Source: Pseudomonas taeanensis MS-3 (GTDB taxonomy: Bacteria; Pseudomonadota; Gammaproteobacteria; Pseudomonadales; Pseudomonadaceae). From it: a stretch of DNA of 42,789 bases. Both the position numbers and the translations under genes were made by a program. This document shows positions 33,091 to 41,364 of the stretch, one piece after another (the first letter of the stretch is position 1; each line of letters opens with the position of its first letter). The stretch is taken from assembly GCF_000498575.2 (NCBI RefSeq), contig NZ_AWSQ01000001.1, positions 764,201-806,989 on the forward strand, given 5' to 3'. The notes beneath the pieces are model-generated. The model was not told the origin of the DNA and made no database searches. It worked only from the letters and a program-made list of their open reading frames with translations.

Positions 33091-33159
33091 AAAAAATCCA
33101 CGCTTTGCACGGGTGCAAAGAAAAAAACCACAAGCCAAGTCGCCGCGAAGAGAAAAAAA
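33091..33159. other. Phased A-tracts upstream of doeC
   Basis: A-runs of 6-7 at 33091-33096, 33121-33127 and 33153-33159 are spaced 30 and 32 bp, close to three helical turns each, as in intrinsically bent promoter DNA. They stand out against the GC-rich surroundings. Confidence 0.5.
33103..33120. promoter_or_regulatory. Palindromic candidate operator upstream of doeC
   Basis: CTTTGCAC-GG-GTGCAAAG is a perfect 8-bp inverted repeat between two of the A-tracts. It differs from the EnuR-like motif and could be a DoeX (Lrp-type) or other site. Confidence 0.45.
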
Positions 33160-33255
33160 CCGCGGCCGATCCCCCCTAAAGTGGAAACCGTAAACACGCA
33201 CCACGACCCACGCCGGGCACCAGCCGCGGCCGGGCATGCAGAGGGGACGCCGTCC

Positions 33256-34728
33256 ATGCACACACTGAAAGATCCGCGCCTGGTTCGCCAGCTGGCCTAC
33301 GTCAACGGCAAATGGGTAGCCGGCAACGAGGGCCGCGACGAGGCGGTCATCGATCCGGCCAGCGAAGAAACCATCGGCCGCTGCACCCAGCTCGACCAGG
33401 ACCAGGTCGCCGCCGCCATCGATGCCGCCGACGCCGCCTTCCCGGCCTGGCGCGCCCGCTCGGTGGACGAGCGTGGCGCCATCCTCGGCAAGTGGCATGA
33501 TCTGCTGCTGGAGAACAAGGAAGACCTCGCCCGATTGATGACCCTCGAACAGGGCAAGCCGCTGGACGAAGCCCGGGGCGAGATCGACTACGCCGCCTCC
33601 TTTATCCGCTGGTTCGCCGAGGAGGCCCGCCGCGCCTACGGCGAGACCATTCCCAGCCACATCCGCAACGCCCAGCTGGGCAGCGTGCGCGAGCCGATCG
33701 GCGTCGCCGCGCTGATCACCCCGTGGAACTTCCCCTGCGCGATGATCACCCGCAAGGCCGCCGCAGCCCTGGCCGTGGGCTGCACCGTGCTGGTCAAACC
33801 GGCCGGCGAGACACCGTTTTCCGCCCTGGCCCTGGCCGAGCTGGCCGAGCGCGCCGGCTTCCCCGCCGGGGTGTTCAACGTCATCACCGGCGAGCCGGAA
33901 ATGGTTTCCCAGGTGCTTTGCGCCAGCGACAAGGTCAAGGCGTTGTCCTTCACCGGCTCGACCCGGGTCGGCCGCCTGCTACTGCAGCAGGCCGCGGCCA
34001 CGGTGAAGAAATGCTCGATGGAGCTGGGCGGCAACGCGCCCTTTATCGTGCTGCCGGACATGGACGTGGAGCAGGCCGCCCAGGCGGCGATCGACGCCAA
34101 GTTCCAGACCACCGGCCAGGACTGCCTGGCGGCCAACCGCATCTTCGTGCATCGCTCGCTGTATGAGCCCTTCCTCGCCGCCTTCGCCCGGCGCATGGGC
34201 GAGCTGACCGTGGGCAACGGCCTGGTGCGCGGGGTCAACCAGGGGCCGCTGATCAACGCCAAGGCGGTGGCCAAGGCCCAGGAACTGGTGGACGACGCCG
34301 TGGCCAAGGGCGCGCGCCTGCTGGTCGGTGACCAGGAGCAGGCGCCGGGGCGCAACTTCTTCATGCCGACCCTGCTGGCCGATGTGACCGCGCACATGCG
34401 CGTCTACCGCGAGGAGAACTTCGCCCCGGTGGCCGGCGTGCTGGCCTGGGACGACCTGGAGCAGCTGATCGTCCAGGCCAACGACACCGAGTACGGCCTG
34501 GCCGCCTATGTCTATGGTTACGACATGCGCCAGGTGTGGCGCCTGCTGCGCGGCCTGGAGTTCGGCATGGTCAGCGTCAACTCGGTGAAGATGACCGGCC
34601 CGCCCGTGCCGTTCGGCGGCGTCAAGCAATCCGGCCTCGGCCGCGAGGGTTCGCGCCACGGCCTCGATGAATACAGCCAGATCAAGTACTACTGCCTGGG
34701 CAACCTGCCCAGCGCCAGCGGTAGCTGA
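33256..34728 (+). CDS. doeC: Aspartate-semialdehyde dehydrogenase DoeC (SSDH-like)
   Basis: A 490-residue NAD(P)-dependent aldehyde dehydrogenase. In ectoine degradation DoeC oxidises L-aspartate beta-semialdehyde, made by DoeD, to L-aspartate. The oxyanion Asn in ITPWNFPCAMITRK, the Rossmann FTGSTRVGRLLLQ, the general base in MELGGNAPFIV and catalytic Cys290 in TTGQDCLAANRIFV are intact. By sequence alone it looks like a GabD-type succinate-semialdehyde dehydrogenase; context decides the name. ATG 33256 has GAGGGG 9 nt upstream; a longer frame from 33181 is rejected. The stop coincides with the start of a degenerate repeat (34726-34787). Confidence 0.88.
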   Translation: MHTLKDPRLVRQLAYVNGKWVAGNEGRDEAVIDPASEETIGRCTQLDQDQVAAAIDAADAAFPAWRARSVDERGAILGKWHDLLLENKEDLARLMTLEQGKPLDEARGEIDYAASFIRWFAEEARRAYGETIPSHIRNAQLGSVREPIGVAALITPWNFPCAMITRKAAAALAVGCTVLVKPAGETPFSALALAELAERAGFPAGVFNVITGEPEMVSQVLCASDKVKALSFTGSTRVGRLLLQQAAATVKKCSMELGGNAPFIVLPDMDVEQAAQAAIDAKFQTTGQDCLAANRIFVHRSLYEPFLAAFARRMGELTVGNGLVRGVNQGPLINAKAVAKAQELVDDAVAKGARLLVGDQEQAPGRNFFMPTLLADVTAHMRVYREENFAPVAGVLAWDDLEQLIVQANDTEYGLAAYVYGYDMRQVWRLLRGLEFGMVSVNSVKMTGPPVPFGGVKQSGLGREGSRHGLDEYSQIKYYCLGNLPSASGS

Positions 34729-34787
34729 AAACTACTGCGGGCTTCGCGCGCTATGCGCTGCCTAGCCTTCGCTCGCTACGTTTCTAA
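34726..34787. repeat. Degenerate, internally deleted copy of the 30818 element
   Basis: TGAAAACTACTGCG at 34726, then CTATGCGCTGCCTAGCC and TCGCTCGCTACGTTT match the two ends of the 146-bp element at 30818-30963, with the middle missing and the end repeats lost. Its TGA is the doeC stop codon. Confidence 0.6.
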
Positions 34788-34836
34788 ACAAGGGAACGTA
34801 GCTGGAACCGCTAACAAATAACCTGAGGGCATTGCC

Positions 34837-36243
34837 ATGACCATCGACACCCAGAAGATCATCGAGATCGACCGCCAGAACGTCTTCCACGCTTCCACCC
34901 ACCTCAAGCAGCACGCCCACGGCGAGAGCCCGGCACGGATCATCACCGGCGCTCAGGGCATCCGCATTCAGGATTCGCTGGGCAATGAGTTCATCGACGG
35001 CTTCGCCGGCCTGTACTGCGTGAACATCGGCTACGGCCGCACCGAGATGGCCGAGGCGATCTACGAGCAGGCCAAGCAGCTGGCCTACTACCACACCTAT
35101 GTCGGCCACACGACCGAGGGCATGGCCAGCCTGTCCGAGCGCATCGTCAAGCTCGCCGGCCAGGGCATGAGCAAGGTCTACTACGGCATGTCCGGCTCGG
35201 ACGCCAACGAGACTCAGCTCAAGCTGGTCTGGTACTACAACAACATCCTCGGCCGTAAGGAGAAGAAGAAGGTCATCTCCCGCGATCGTGGCTACCACGG
35301 TTCGAGCATCGCCTCCGGCTCCATGACCGGTCTGCCGGTGTTCCACGCCCACTTCGATCTGCCGCTGGAGCGCATCAAGCACACCGTCGCGCCGGTCTAC
35401 TACCGCCGTCCCGATGACGCCATGAGCGAGCTGGAGTTCTCCCGCTACTGCGCGCAGAAGCTCGAGGAGATGATCCTCGCCGAAGGCCCGGATACGGTCG
35501 CGGCGATGATCGGCGAGCCGGTGCTCGGCACCGGCGGCATAGTGCCGCCACCGCAGGGCTACTGGGCAGAGATCCGCAAGGTGCTGGACAAGTACGACAT
35601 CCTGCTGATCGCCGACGAGGTGGTCTGCGGTTTCGGTCGCCTGGGCGTGGACTTCGGCTCGCAGTACTACGAGATGAAGCCCGACCTGATCACCGTGGCC
35701 AAGGGCCTGACCTCGGCCTACCAGCCGCTGTCCGGGGTGATTGTCGGCGAGCGCGTGTGGCAAGTGCTGGAGCAGGGCACCGACACCTACGGCGCCATCG
35801 GCCACGGCTACACCTATTCCGGCCACCCGATGGGCATCGCTTCGGCCATCGCCAACCTGAACATCATCGAGCGCGAGAACCTCACCGCTAACGCCCGCGA
35901 CACCGGCGCCTACCTGCAGCAACGCATGCAGGAAACCTTCGGTCAGCATCCGCTGGTCGGCGAGGCTCGCGGCATCGGCCTGCTGGCGGCCCTGGAGTTC
36001 TCCAGCGATCGCAGCAAGCGCCAGCACTTCGACCCCAACCTCAAGGTCGGCGCGCAGATCTCCGCGGCCTGTCTGGAAGAAGGCTTGATCGCCCGCGCCA
36101 TGCCGCACGGTGACATCCTCGGCTTCGCCCCACCGCTGGTGGTCACCCGTGGCGAGGTCGACGACATCGTCGCCCGCGCCGAGCGGGCGGTGAACAAGGT
36201 CACCGACAAGCTGATCAGCAGCGGCGCCTGGCAGGCCAAGTAA
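34837..36243 (+). CDS. doeD: L-2,4-diaminobutyrate transaminase DoeD
   Basis: A 468-residue class III PLP aminotransferase. It should convert L-2,4-diaminobutyrate to aspartate beta-semialdehyde, passing the amino group to a keto acid. Motifs are GFAGLYCVNIGYGR, YYGMSGSDANETQLKLVWYYNN, the SRDRGYHGSS segment, ADEVVCGFGRLG, and the PLP lysine K289 in VAKGLTSAYQPLSG. The sequence resembles omega-amino acid:pyruvate transaminases, so the exact donor is inferred from its pairing with DoeC. CTGAGGG precedes ATG 34837. It is separated from doeC by 108 nt containing the degenerate repeat, and from eutB by a hairpin. Confidence 0.9.
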   Translation: MTIDTQKIIEIDRQNVFHASTHLKQHAHGESPARIITGAQGIRIQDSLGNEFIDGFAGLYCVNIGYGRTEMAEAIYEQAKQLAYYHTYVGHTTEGMASLSERIVKLAGQGMSKVYYGMSGSDANETQLKLVWYYNNILGRKEKKKVISRDRGYHGSSIASGSMTGLPVFHAHFDLPLERIKHTVAPVYYRRPDDAMSELEFSRYCAQKLEEMILAEGPDTVAAMIGEPVLGTGGIVPPPQGYWAEIRKVLDKYDILLIADEVVCGFGRLGVDFGSQYYEMKPDLITVAKGLTSAYQPLSGVIVGERVWQVLEQGTDTYGAIGHGYTYSGHPMGIASAIANLNIIERENLTANARDTGAYLQQRMQETFGQHPLVGEARGIGLLAALEFSSDRSKRQHFDPNLKVGAQISAACLEEGLIARAMPHGDILGFAPPLVVTRGEVDDIVARAERAVNKVTDKLISSGAWQAK

Positions 36244-36256
36244 CTCGCCAGGTCAA

Positions 36257-36283
36257 CGCGGGGGGCATCGAGACGATGGCCCC
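36257..36283 (+). terminator. Hairpin between doeD and eutB
   Basis: GCGGGGGGCAT and ATGGCCCCCGC pair with one mismatch around CGAGACG. No strong T-run follows; partial termination before eutB is possible. Confidence 0.5.
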
Positions 36284-36312
36284 CGCTTGCGTTCACAGGT
36301 TGGATTTTGCAC

Positions 36313-37308
36313 ATGAACGAACAACTGACCCTGCAAGACATCTACCGGGCGCGCCAGCGCATCGCCGGGCTGACCCTGCGCACGCCGCTGGTGCGTTCCG
36401 AATCACTGTCGCGGCGCTGGAACTGCGAGGCCTGGCTCAAGCTGGACTGTCTGCAACCCACAGGCGCCTTCAAGCTGCGCGGCGCGGTCAACGCGCTGCT
36501 CGGCCTGGATGCGGCGCAGCGCCGGCGCGGCGTGGTGACCATGTCCACCGGCAACTTCGGCCGCGCCCTGGCCTACGCCGGTCAGCACCTGGGCATTCCG
36601 GTCAAGGTGTGCATCTCGCGCCTGGTGCCGCAGAACAAGGTCGAGGCCCTGCGCCAGAGCGGCGCCGAGCTGGTGATCCACGGCGAAGCCCAGGACGAGG
36701 CCGACGTCGAGGCGCGCCGCCTGCGCGATGAACAGGGCCTGGCCTATGTCTCGCCGTTCGACGACCCGCTGGTGATCGCCGGCCAGGGCACCTGCGGCCT
36801 GGAGATCATGGAGGAGCAGCCGGACATCGACATGCTGTTCGCCGGTCTGTCCGGCGGCGGCCTGATCGCCGGCATCGGTCTGGCGGTCAAGAGCATCAAT
36901 CCGCGGGCCGAGGTGATCGGCGTGAGCATGAACCAGGGCGCGGCGATGCTCGAGAGCCTGGCCGCCGGCCATCCGCTGCAGGTGCCCGAGGTGGCATCAC
37001 TGGCCGACAGCCTGGGCGGCGGCATCGGCCTGGATAACGCCTGGAGCTTCGCCATGACCCAGCGCTACATGGACCGCGGCTACAAGGTCGACGAGGCGCA
37101 GATCGCCCGCGCCATGCTGCATTTTCTGCGTGAAGAGAAACTCCTGGTCGAGGGCGCCGCCGCGGTCGGCGTGGCCGCCGTCGAGCAGCACCAACTGGAC
37201 CTGAGCGGACGCCGCGTGGCGTTCGTGGTCAGCGGCCAGAACCTGTCCACCGCCACCTTTGCCGAGGCCTGTCGCCTGGCCGGAGAGCGTCCCTATGAAA
37301 ATCTATAA
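36313..37308 (+). CDS. eutB: EutB, threonine dehydratase-like hydroxyectoine utilisation enzyme
   Basis: A 331-residue fold-type II PLP enzyme of the serine/threonine dehydratase family. The PLP lysine is K54 in TGAFKLRGAVNAL; STGNFGRALAYAG, the phosphate loop GLSGGGLIAGIG and the C-terminal VVSGQN segment are intact. EutB is encoded with EutA and EutC in organisms that use hydroxyectoine, and is thought to help convert the hydroxylated diaminobutyrate to the ordinary ectoine intermediate. ATG 36313 is preferred over a TTG at 36307. eutC starts 14 nt before its stop, so the eutBCA genes are translationally linked. Confidence 0.9.
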   Translation: MNEQLTLQDIYRARQRIAGLTLRTPLVRSESLSRRWNCEAWLKLDCLQPTGAFKLRGAVNALLGLDAAQRRRGVVTMSTGNFGRALAYAGQHLGIPVKVCISRLVPQNKVEALRQSGAELVIHGEAQDEADVEARRLRDEQGLAYVSPFDDPLVIAGQGTCGLEIMEEQPDIDMLFAGLSGGGLIAGIGLAVKSINPRAEVIGVSMNQGAAMLESLAAGHPLQVPEVASLADSLGGGIGLDNAWSFAMTQRYMDRGYKVDEAQIARAMLHFLREEKLLVEGAAAVGVAAVEQHQLDLSGRRVAFVVSGQNLSTATFAEACRLAGERPYENL

Positions 37309-38239
37309 CCGCCAGCAGATCGCCGAGCGGGTCAAGCTCGACCCGGCCGCCCTGGAGGCCGTGGAAGCCGGTTTCGCCGCCCTTGGCCGCGACGAGGTGG
37401 CGATGCCGCCGATCCTCAGCATGAACATCGCCGAGAGCAACGGCGAGGTCGACGTGAAGACCGCGCATATCCAGGGCTGGCCGCGTTTCGCGGTGAAGAT
37501 CAGCCCCGGCTTCTTCGACAACCCCAAGCTCGGCCTGCCCAGTCTCAACGGCCTGATGCTGCTGTTCTCGGCCAAGACCGGGCTGGTCGAGGCGGTACTG
37601 TTCGATGAGGGCTACCTGACCGACATCCGCACCGCCCTGGCCGGCGCCATCGCCGCCAAGCACCTGGCCCGCGAGGACGCCCAGCGCGTCGCGGTGATCG
37701 GCGCCGGCCTGCAGGCCGAATTGCAGGTCGCGGCCTTGCGCCTGGTGCGCGATATCCGTGAGGTGCATGTGTACGCCCGCGACCGCGCCAAGGCCGAGGC
37801 CTATGCCGCGCTCATGCAGGAGCATCATGGCCTGACGGTGACGGTGCACGACAGCGCCGCCGACGCCTGCGCCGAGGCCGACATCGTGGTCACCACTACC
37901 CCGGCGCGCGAGCCGGTGCTGCGCTGGAGCGACCTGCCCAAGGGCGTGCACGTCACCGCCATGGGCTCGGACAACCCGCACAAGAACGAGCTGGAGGCGA
38001 CCATCCTGGCCAGTGCCGACGTGCTGGTGGTCGATCGCCTCAGTCAGTCCCGCGCCCTCGGCGAGCTGCATCACGCTCCGGCCCTGCAGCGCGAGGTGTT
38101 CGAGCTGGGCAGCCTGATCGCCGAGGGCCGCCAGGCGCGCAGCGGCGCCGAGCAGATTACGGTGTGCGACCTGACCGGCACCGGGGTGCAGGACACCGCC
38201 ATCGCCAACTACGCCGCGCGCCTGCTTGAGGAGGCCTGA
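37295..38239 (+). CDS. eutC: EutC, ornithine cyclodeaminase/mu-crystallin-like enzyme
   Basis: A 314-residue NAD(P)-binding protein of the ornithine cyclodeaminase/mu-crystallin family, part of the hydroxyectoine branch. The substrate segment VKISPGFFDNPKLGLPSLNG, DEGYLTDIRTALAGAIAAKHLA and the Rossmann loop VAVIGAGLQAELQVAAL are clear, followed by DIVVTTTPAREPVL and HVTAMGSDNPHKNEL. It begins inside eutB (14-nt overlap; ATG 37295 with GGAGAGC upstream) and ends one nucleotide before the eutA start. Proposed roles are imine reduction or isomerisation of hydroxyectoine-derived intermediates; the reaction has not been settled as far as I know. Confidence 0.9.
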   Translation: MKIYNRQQIAERVKLDPAALEAVEAGFAALGRDEVAMPPILSMNIAESNGEVDVKTAHIQGWPRFAVKISPGFFDNPKLGLPSLNGLMLLFSAKTGLVEAVLFDEGYLTDIRTALAGAIAAKHLAREDAQRVAVIGAGLQAELQVAALRLVRDIREVHVYARDRAKAEAYAALMQEHHGLTVTVHDSAADACAEADIVVTTTPAREPVLRWSDLPKGVHVTAMGSDNPHKNELEATILASADVLVVDRLSQSRALGELHHAPALQREVFELGSLIAEGRQARSGAEQITVCDLTGTGVQDTAIANYAARLLEEA

Positions 38240-38240
38240 G

Positions 38241-39029
38241 ATGGAGCTGTCCTTCGCCGGCTTTCTGGACCTGCAACGCACCTTCGCGCATCAACGCGCG
38301 ACAGATGACGGCCATGTGCGCATCGGCCTGGTGCAACTGGCCAGCGACTTCACCCTGGAAAACGAATGGCGCCAGCTGCTCGGCGAGCGGGTCGAGCTGT
38401 ACAGCACCCGCACCCCCTGCAGTCCGACGGTCACCCCGGAGGGGCTGCGCAACATGGCTCAGAGCCTGACTCAGTCCAGCGCCCTGCTGGTGCCGGGGCT
38501 GCCCCTGGACGTGCTGGCGTTCGGTTGCACCTCGGGGAGCATGCTGATCGGCGAACAGGAGGTGAGTCGCTTGATCAACCGGGCGCATCCCGGCGTGCCG
38601 GTGACCAACCCCTGGAGTGCGGTCAAGGCGGCTATGCGTGGCCTGGGAGCGCGGCGCATCGCCGTGCTCACGCCGTATATCGGCGAGGTCAACTACCCGA
38701 TCTACCAGGGGTTACGCCAGGCTGGTCTGGAGATCGCCGCCTTCGGCACCTTCGGCGTGCTCGAGGACGCCGAGATTCCGCGCATCCCGGCCGAGGCGAT
38801 TCGCCAGGCCGCCGAGCAGTTGTTGCTCGGCACTCGGGCCGATGCGCTGTTCCTGTCCTGCACCAACCTGCGCACCCTGGAGTTGCTGGATGACCTGGAG
38901 AGGCAGCTGGGCTTGCCGGTGATCTCCAGCAACCAGGCGCTGTTCTGGCATGCCCTGCAGCTGGCCGGCTGCGTGCATCGGCCACAGGGATTTGGCGCCT
39001 TGCTGACCGACAGTTACCCTTTGCCTTAA
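38241..39029 (+). CDS. eutA: EutA, Asp/Glu racemase-like (maleate isomerase/AMDase fold)
   Basis: A 262-residue member of the Asp/Glu racemase superfamily. Two catalytic cysteines are in place: C96 in LAFGCTSGSML and C207 in FLSCTNLRTLELL, which would act as acid and base in a racemase or isomerase. GARRIAVLTPYIGEVN is the inter-domain strand common to arylmalonate decarboxylase and maleate isomerase relatives. In ectoine clusters EutA is the third protein of the hydroxyectoine set and may correct a stereocentre. GGAGG lies 6 nt before ATG 38241, within the end of eutC, so coupling is tight. Confidence 0.9.
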   Translation: MELSFAGFLDLQRTFAHQRATDDGHVRIGLVQLASDFTLENEWRQLLGERVELYSTRTPCSPTVTPEGLRNMAQSLTQSSALLVPGLPLDVLAFGCTSGSMLIGEQEVSRLINRAHPGVPVTNPWSAVKAAMRGLGARRIAVLTPYIGEVNYPIYQGLRQAGLEIAAFGTFGVLEDAEIPRIPAEAIRQAAEQLLLGTRADALFLSCTNLRTLELLDDLERQLGLPVISSNQALFWHALQLAGCVHRPQGFGALLTDSYPLP

Positions 39030-39068
39030 CGGCGCGCGTGTCAGTCGCCATGGGTTAGGGAGTCGCCG

Positions 39069-39938
39069 GTGCAGGACCGACAGAAAGGCTTGTTGTTGAC
39101 CGCGCTGGGGGTGCTGGTGTTGTCGCCGGACGCCCTGGTGCTGCGCTGGCTGGCCGCCGATGCCATGCAAGTACTGGCCTGGCGCGGCCTGCTGATGGCC
39201 GTCGGGCTGAGCCTGCTGCTGAGCTGGCGTTACCGTGGCGGACTGCCCGCCGCGCTGCGCCGTTGTGGTTGGACCGGCCTTGGCTGCGCCCTGTGTTACT
39301 GCATCAGCACCCTCGGCTTCGTCCAGGCGATCAGCCTGGCCGGGGCGGCCAATACCCTGCTGATCCTCAGCATCGCCCCGCTGATAGCCGCGGCCATGGC
39401 CTGGCTGTTTCTCGGCGAACGCCTGGCGCTGCGTACCCTGCTGGCAATCCTGGTGTGCGTCGCCGGGGTGGGGCTGATCGTCGCTGACCGCACGCCGGGC
39501 AACAGCCTGCCGGGTAATGCCTGGGCGCTGGCGGCCGCCACCTTCCTGGCGGGTAACTTCACTCTGGCGCGCAGTCGGCCGACGGTGGACATGAGCCCGG
39601 CGCTGATGCCCGGCGCCTTGCTGGTGTCGTTGCTCGGGTTCGTGTTCGGCGGCAGCCCGCAGCTCGCGCCGCTGCAGTGGGCGGGACTGGCGCTGATGGC
39701 CGGTGTGCTGCTGCCCCTGGCGTTCACGCTGATTCAGCTCGGGCCACGCTGGATCAGCGGCACCGAGGTAGGGCTGTTGCTGTTGCTGGAGGTGGTGCTG
39801 GGGCCGTTATGGGTCTGGTGGCTGCTCGGCGAGGTGCCGAGCAGCCAGGTGCTGTTGGGTGGCGCGTTGATTTTCGTCACCCTGTGCGTGCACAGCCTGC
39901 TGGGCTGGCGGCGCAGCTCAATATCCCTGGCGGGTTGA
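39069..39938 (+). CDS. EamA/DMT-superfamily transporter
   Basis: A 289-residue integral membrane protein with about ten helices in two EamA repeats, for example GLGCALCYCISTLGFVQAISLAGAANTLLILSIAPLIAAAMAWLFLGERL in the first and LLLLLEVVLGPLWVWWLLGEVPSSQVLLGGALIF in the second. Members export amino acids, drugs or metabolites. It starts with GTG 39069, preceded by GGGAG at about 6 nt; no ATG is better placed. It is 39 nt after eutA in the same direction, so it probably belongs to the eut operon and may export an intermediate or excess amino acid. The substrate is unknown. It converges with the corC-like gene with 5 nt between stops. Confidence 0.87.
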   Translation: MQDRQKGLLLTALGVLVLSPDALVLRWLAADAMQVLAWRGLLMAVGLSLLLSWRYRGGLPAALRRCGWTGLGCALCYCISTLGFVQAISLAGAANTLLILSIAPLIAAAMAWLFLGERLALRTLLAILVCVAGVGLIVADRTPGNSLPGNAWALAAATFLAGNFTLARSRPTVDMSPALMPGALLVSLLGFVFGGSPQLAPLQWAGLALMAGVLLPLAFTLIQLGPRWISGTEVGLLLLLEVVLGPLWVWWLLGEVPSSQVLLGGALIFVTLCVHSLLGWRRSSISLAG

Positions 39939-39943
39939 GCGGC

Positions 39944-41284
39944 TCAGTCGAGCTTGACCACCTTGGCCAGGAGAATTTTCGGCCCCTTCATCTTCTTGAC
40001 CACGATGCGCAGGCCTTCGACCTCCAGCACTTCTTCTTCTTCCGGCACCCGCTTGAGCGTCTCGTAGATCAACCCGGCGAGGGTCTCGGCTTCGATATGG
40101 TCGAAGTCGACGCCGAGCAGGCGTTCGACCTTGAACAGCGGGGTGTCGCCGCGCACCAGCAGCTTGCCGGGTTGGTAGGCGAGGATGCCGCGATCGGCCT
40201 TGCGGTGTTCGTCCTGAATATCGCCGACCAGGGCTTCCAGCACGTCTTCCATGGTCAGGTAGCCGATCACCTTGCCGTCGGCTTCCTCGACCAGGGCGAA
40301 ATGCGCGCCGCCCTGACGGAACTGCTCGAGCAGGCTGGACAGCAGCATGTGCCGGCTGACGCGATCCAGCGGGTGCATCAGTTCGCCGATGTTGAGCGCC
40401 GAGGGCAGCATTTCCAGCAGGGACAGTTGCAGCAGCAGGTCCTTGATGTGCAGCACGCCGACAAACTCCTCTGCCTCGGTGTCGTAGACCGGGTAGCGGC
40501 TGTATTTATGCCGGCGAAACACGCTGAACACTTCATCCAGCGGCGCATTGAGCTCCAGGTAGATCAGGTCTTCGCGGGAGTTGGCCCAGTCGGCCACCTC
40601 CAGCTCACCCAGTTCCACTGCTGAGGCCAGCACGCGCATGTCCTGATCGCTGGGATCGCGGGCGCGGCTGGAGTGGAGGATCAGCTTGAGTTCGTCGCGG
40701 CTGTAATGATGTTCATGGTGCGGCCCCGGCTCGCCCTGGCCGGCAATGCGCAGGATGCCGTTGGCGCTGGCGTTGAGCAGGAAGATCGCCGGGTACATGG
40801 CCCAGTAGAACAGGTACAGCGGCATCGCCGTCCACAGTGACAGCAGCTCGGGCTGGCGGATCGCCCAGGACTTGGGGGCCAGCTCGCCAATCACGATGTG
40901 CAGGTAGGAAATGATGAAGAAGGCAGTGAAGAAAGCGATACCGCTGACCAGCGCCGGCGAGTCGATACCCAGGGCGCCGAGCATTGGCTCGAGCAGACTG
41001 GCAAAAGCCGGTTCGCCGATCCAGCCGAGGCCCAGCGAGGCCAGCGTGATGCCCAGCTGGCAGGCCGACAGGTAGGCATCCAACTGGTTGTGCACGGTGC
41101 GCAGGATCTGTCCGCGCCAGCCATGCTGGCTGGCAATGGTCTCGACCTTGGTGGCGCGCAGCTTGACCATGGCGAATTCGGCGGCGACGAAAAAGCCGTT
41201 GAGCAGCACCAGGGCCAGAGCGAACAACACGAGGCCGAATTCGGCTAAATAAGTGGCGATAGAGAAGCTAGGGGAGGGGTCCAT
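39944..41284 (-). CDS. CNNM/CorC-family membrane protein (HlyC/CorC group)
   Basis: A 446-residue protein: DUF21/CNNM transmembrane domain (about residues 1-200, with GFFVAAEFAMVKLRATKVE and VIGELAPKSWAIRQPE), a CBS pair (about 220-340, including HKYSRYPVYDTEAEEFVGVLHIKDLLLQ and GYLTMEDVLEALVGDIQDE) and a C-terminal CorC_HlyC domain. The family is linked to magnesium/cobalt transport; the old hemolysin label is misleading. ATG 41284 is used; the longer upstream frame has no family sequence. It corresponds to the gene I recall next to phoR in P. aeruginosa and marks return to the conserved backbone. phoR lies 80 nt upstream on the same strand. Confidence 0.92.
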   Translation of the reverse strand: MDPSPSFSIATYLAEFGLVLFALALVLLNGFFVAAEFAMVKLRATKVETIASQHGWRGQILRTVHNQLDAYLSACQLGITLASLGLGWIGEPAFASLLEPMLGALGIDSPALVSGIAFFTAFFIISYLHIVIGELAPKSWAIRQPELLSLWTAMPLYLFYWAMYPAIFLLNASANGILRIAGQGEPGPHHEHHYSRDELKLILHSSRARDPSDQDMRVLASAVELGELEVADWANSREDLIYLELNAPLDEVFSVFRRHKYSRYPVYDTEAEEFVGVLHIKDLLLQLSLLEMLPSALNIGELMHPLDRVSRHMLLSSLLEQFRQGGAHFALVEEADGKVIGYLTMEDVLEALVGDIQDEHRKADRGILAYQPGKLLVRGDTPLFKVERLLGVDFDHIEAETLAGLIYETLKRVPEEEEVLEVEGLRIVVKKMKGPKILLAKVVKLD

Positions 41285-41364
41285 ATAGGGTTCGGTTGGC
41301 CAATGACCGCTAGAGGGTGAGGGCTGCCGTGCGGCTTTGCAAGCGTGGGCGTTTGCCGCGCCGA

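Noticed and set aside
33103..33120. Intrinsic terminator of the chemoreceptor gene
   Set aside because: The palindrome is followed by A rather than T residues on the plus strand, so it is better read as an operator candidate.
33181..33255. N-terminal extension of the doeC aldehyde dehydrogenase
   Set aside because: The extra 25 residues are not family sequence, and ATG 33256 has a good ribosome site at normal spacing.
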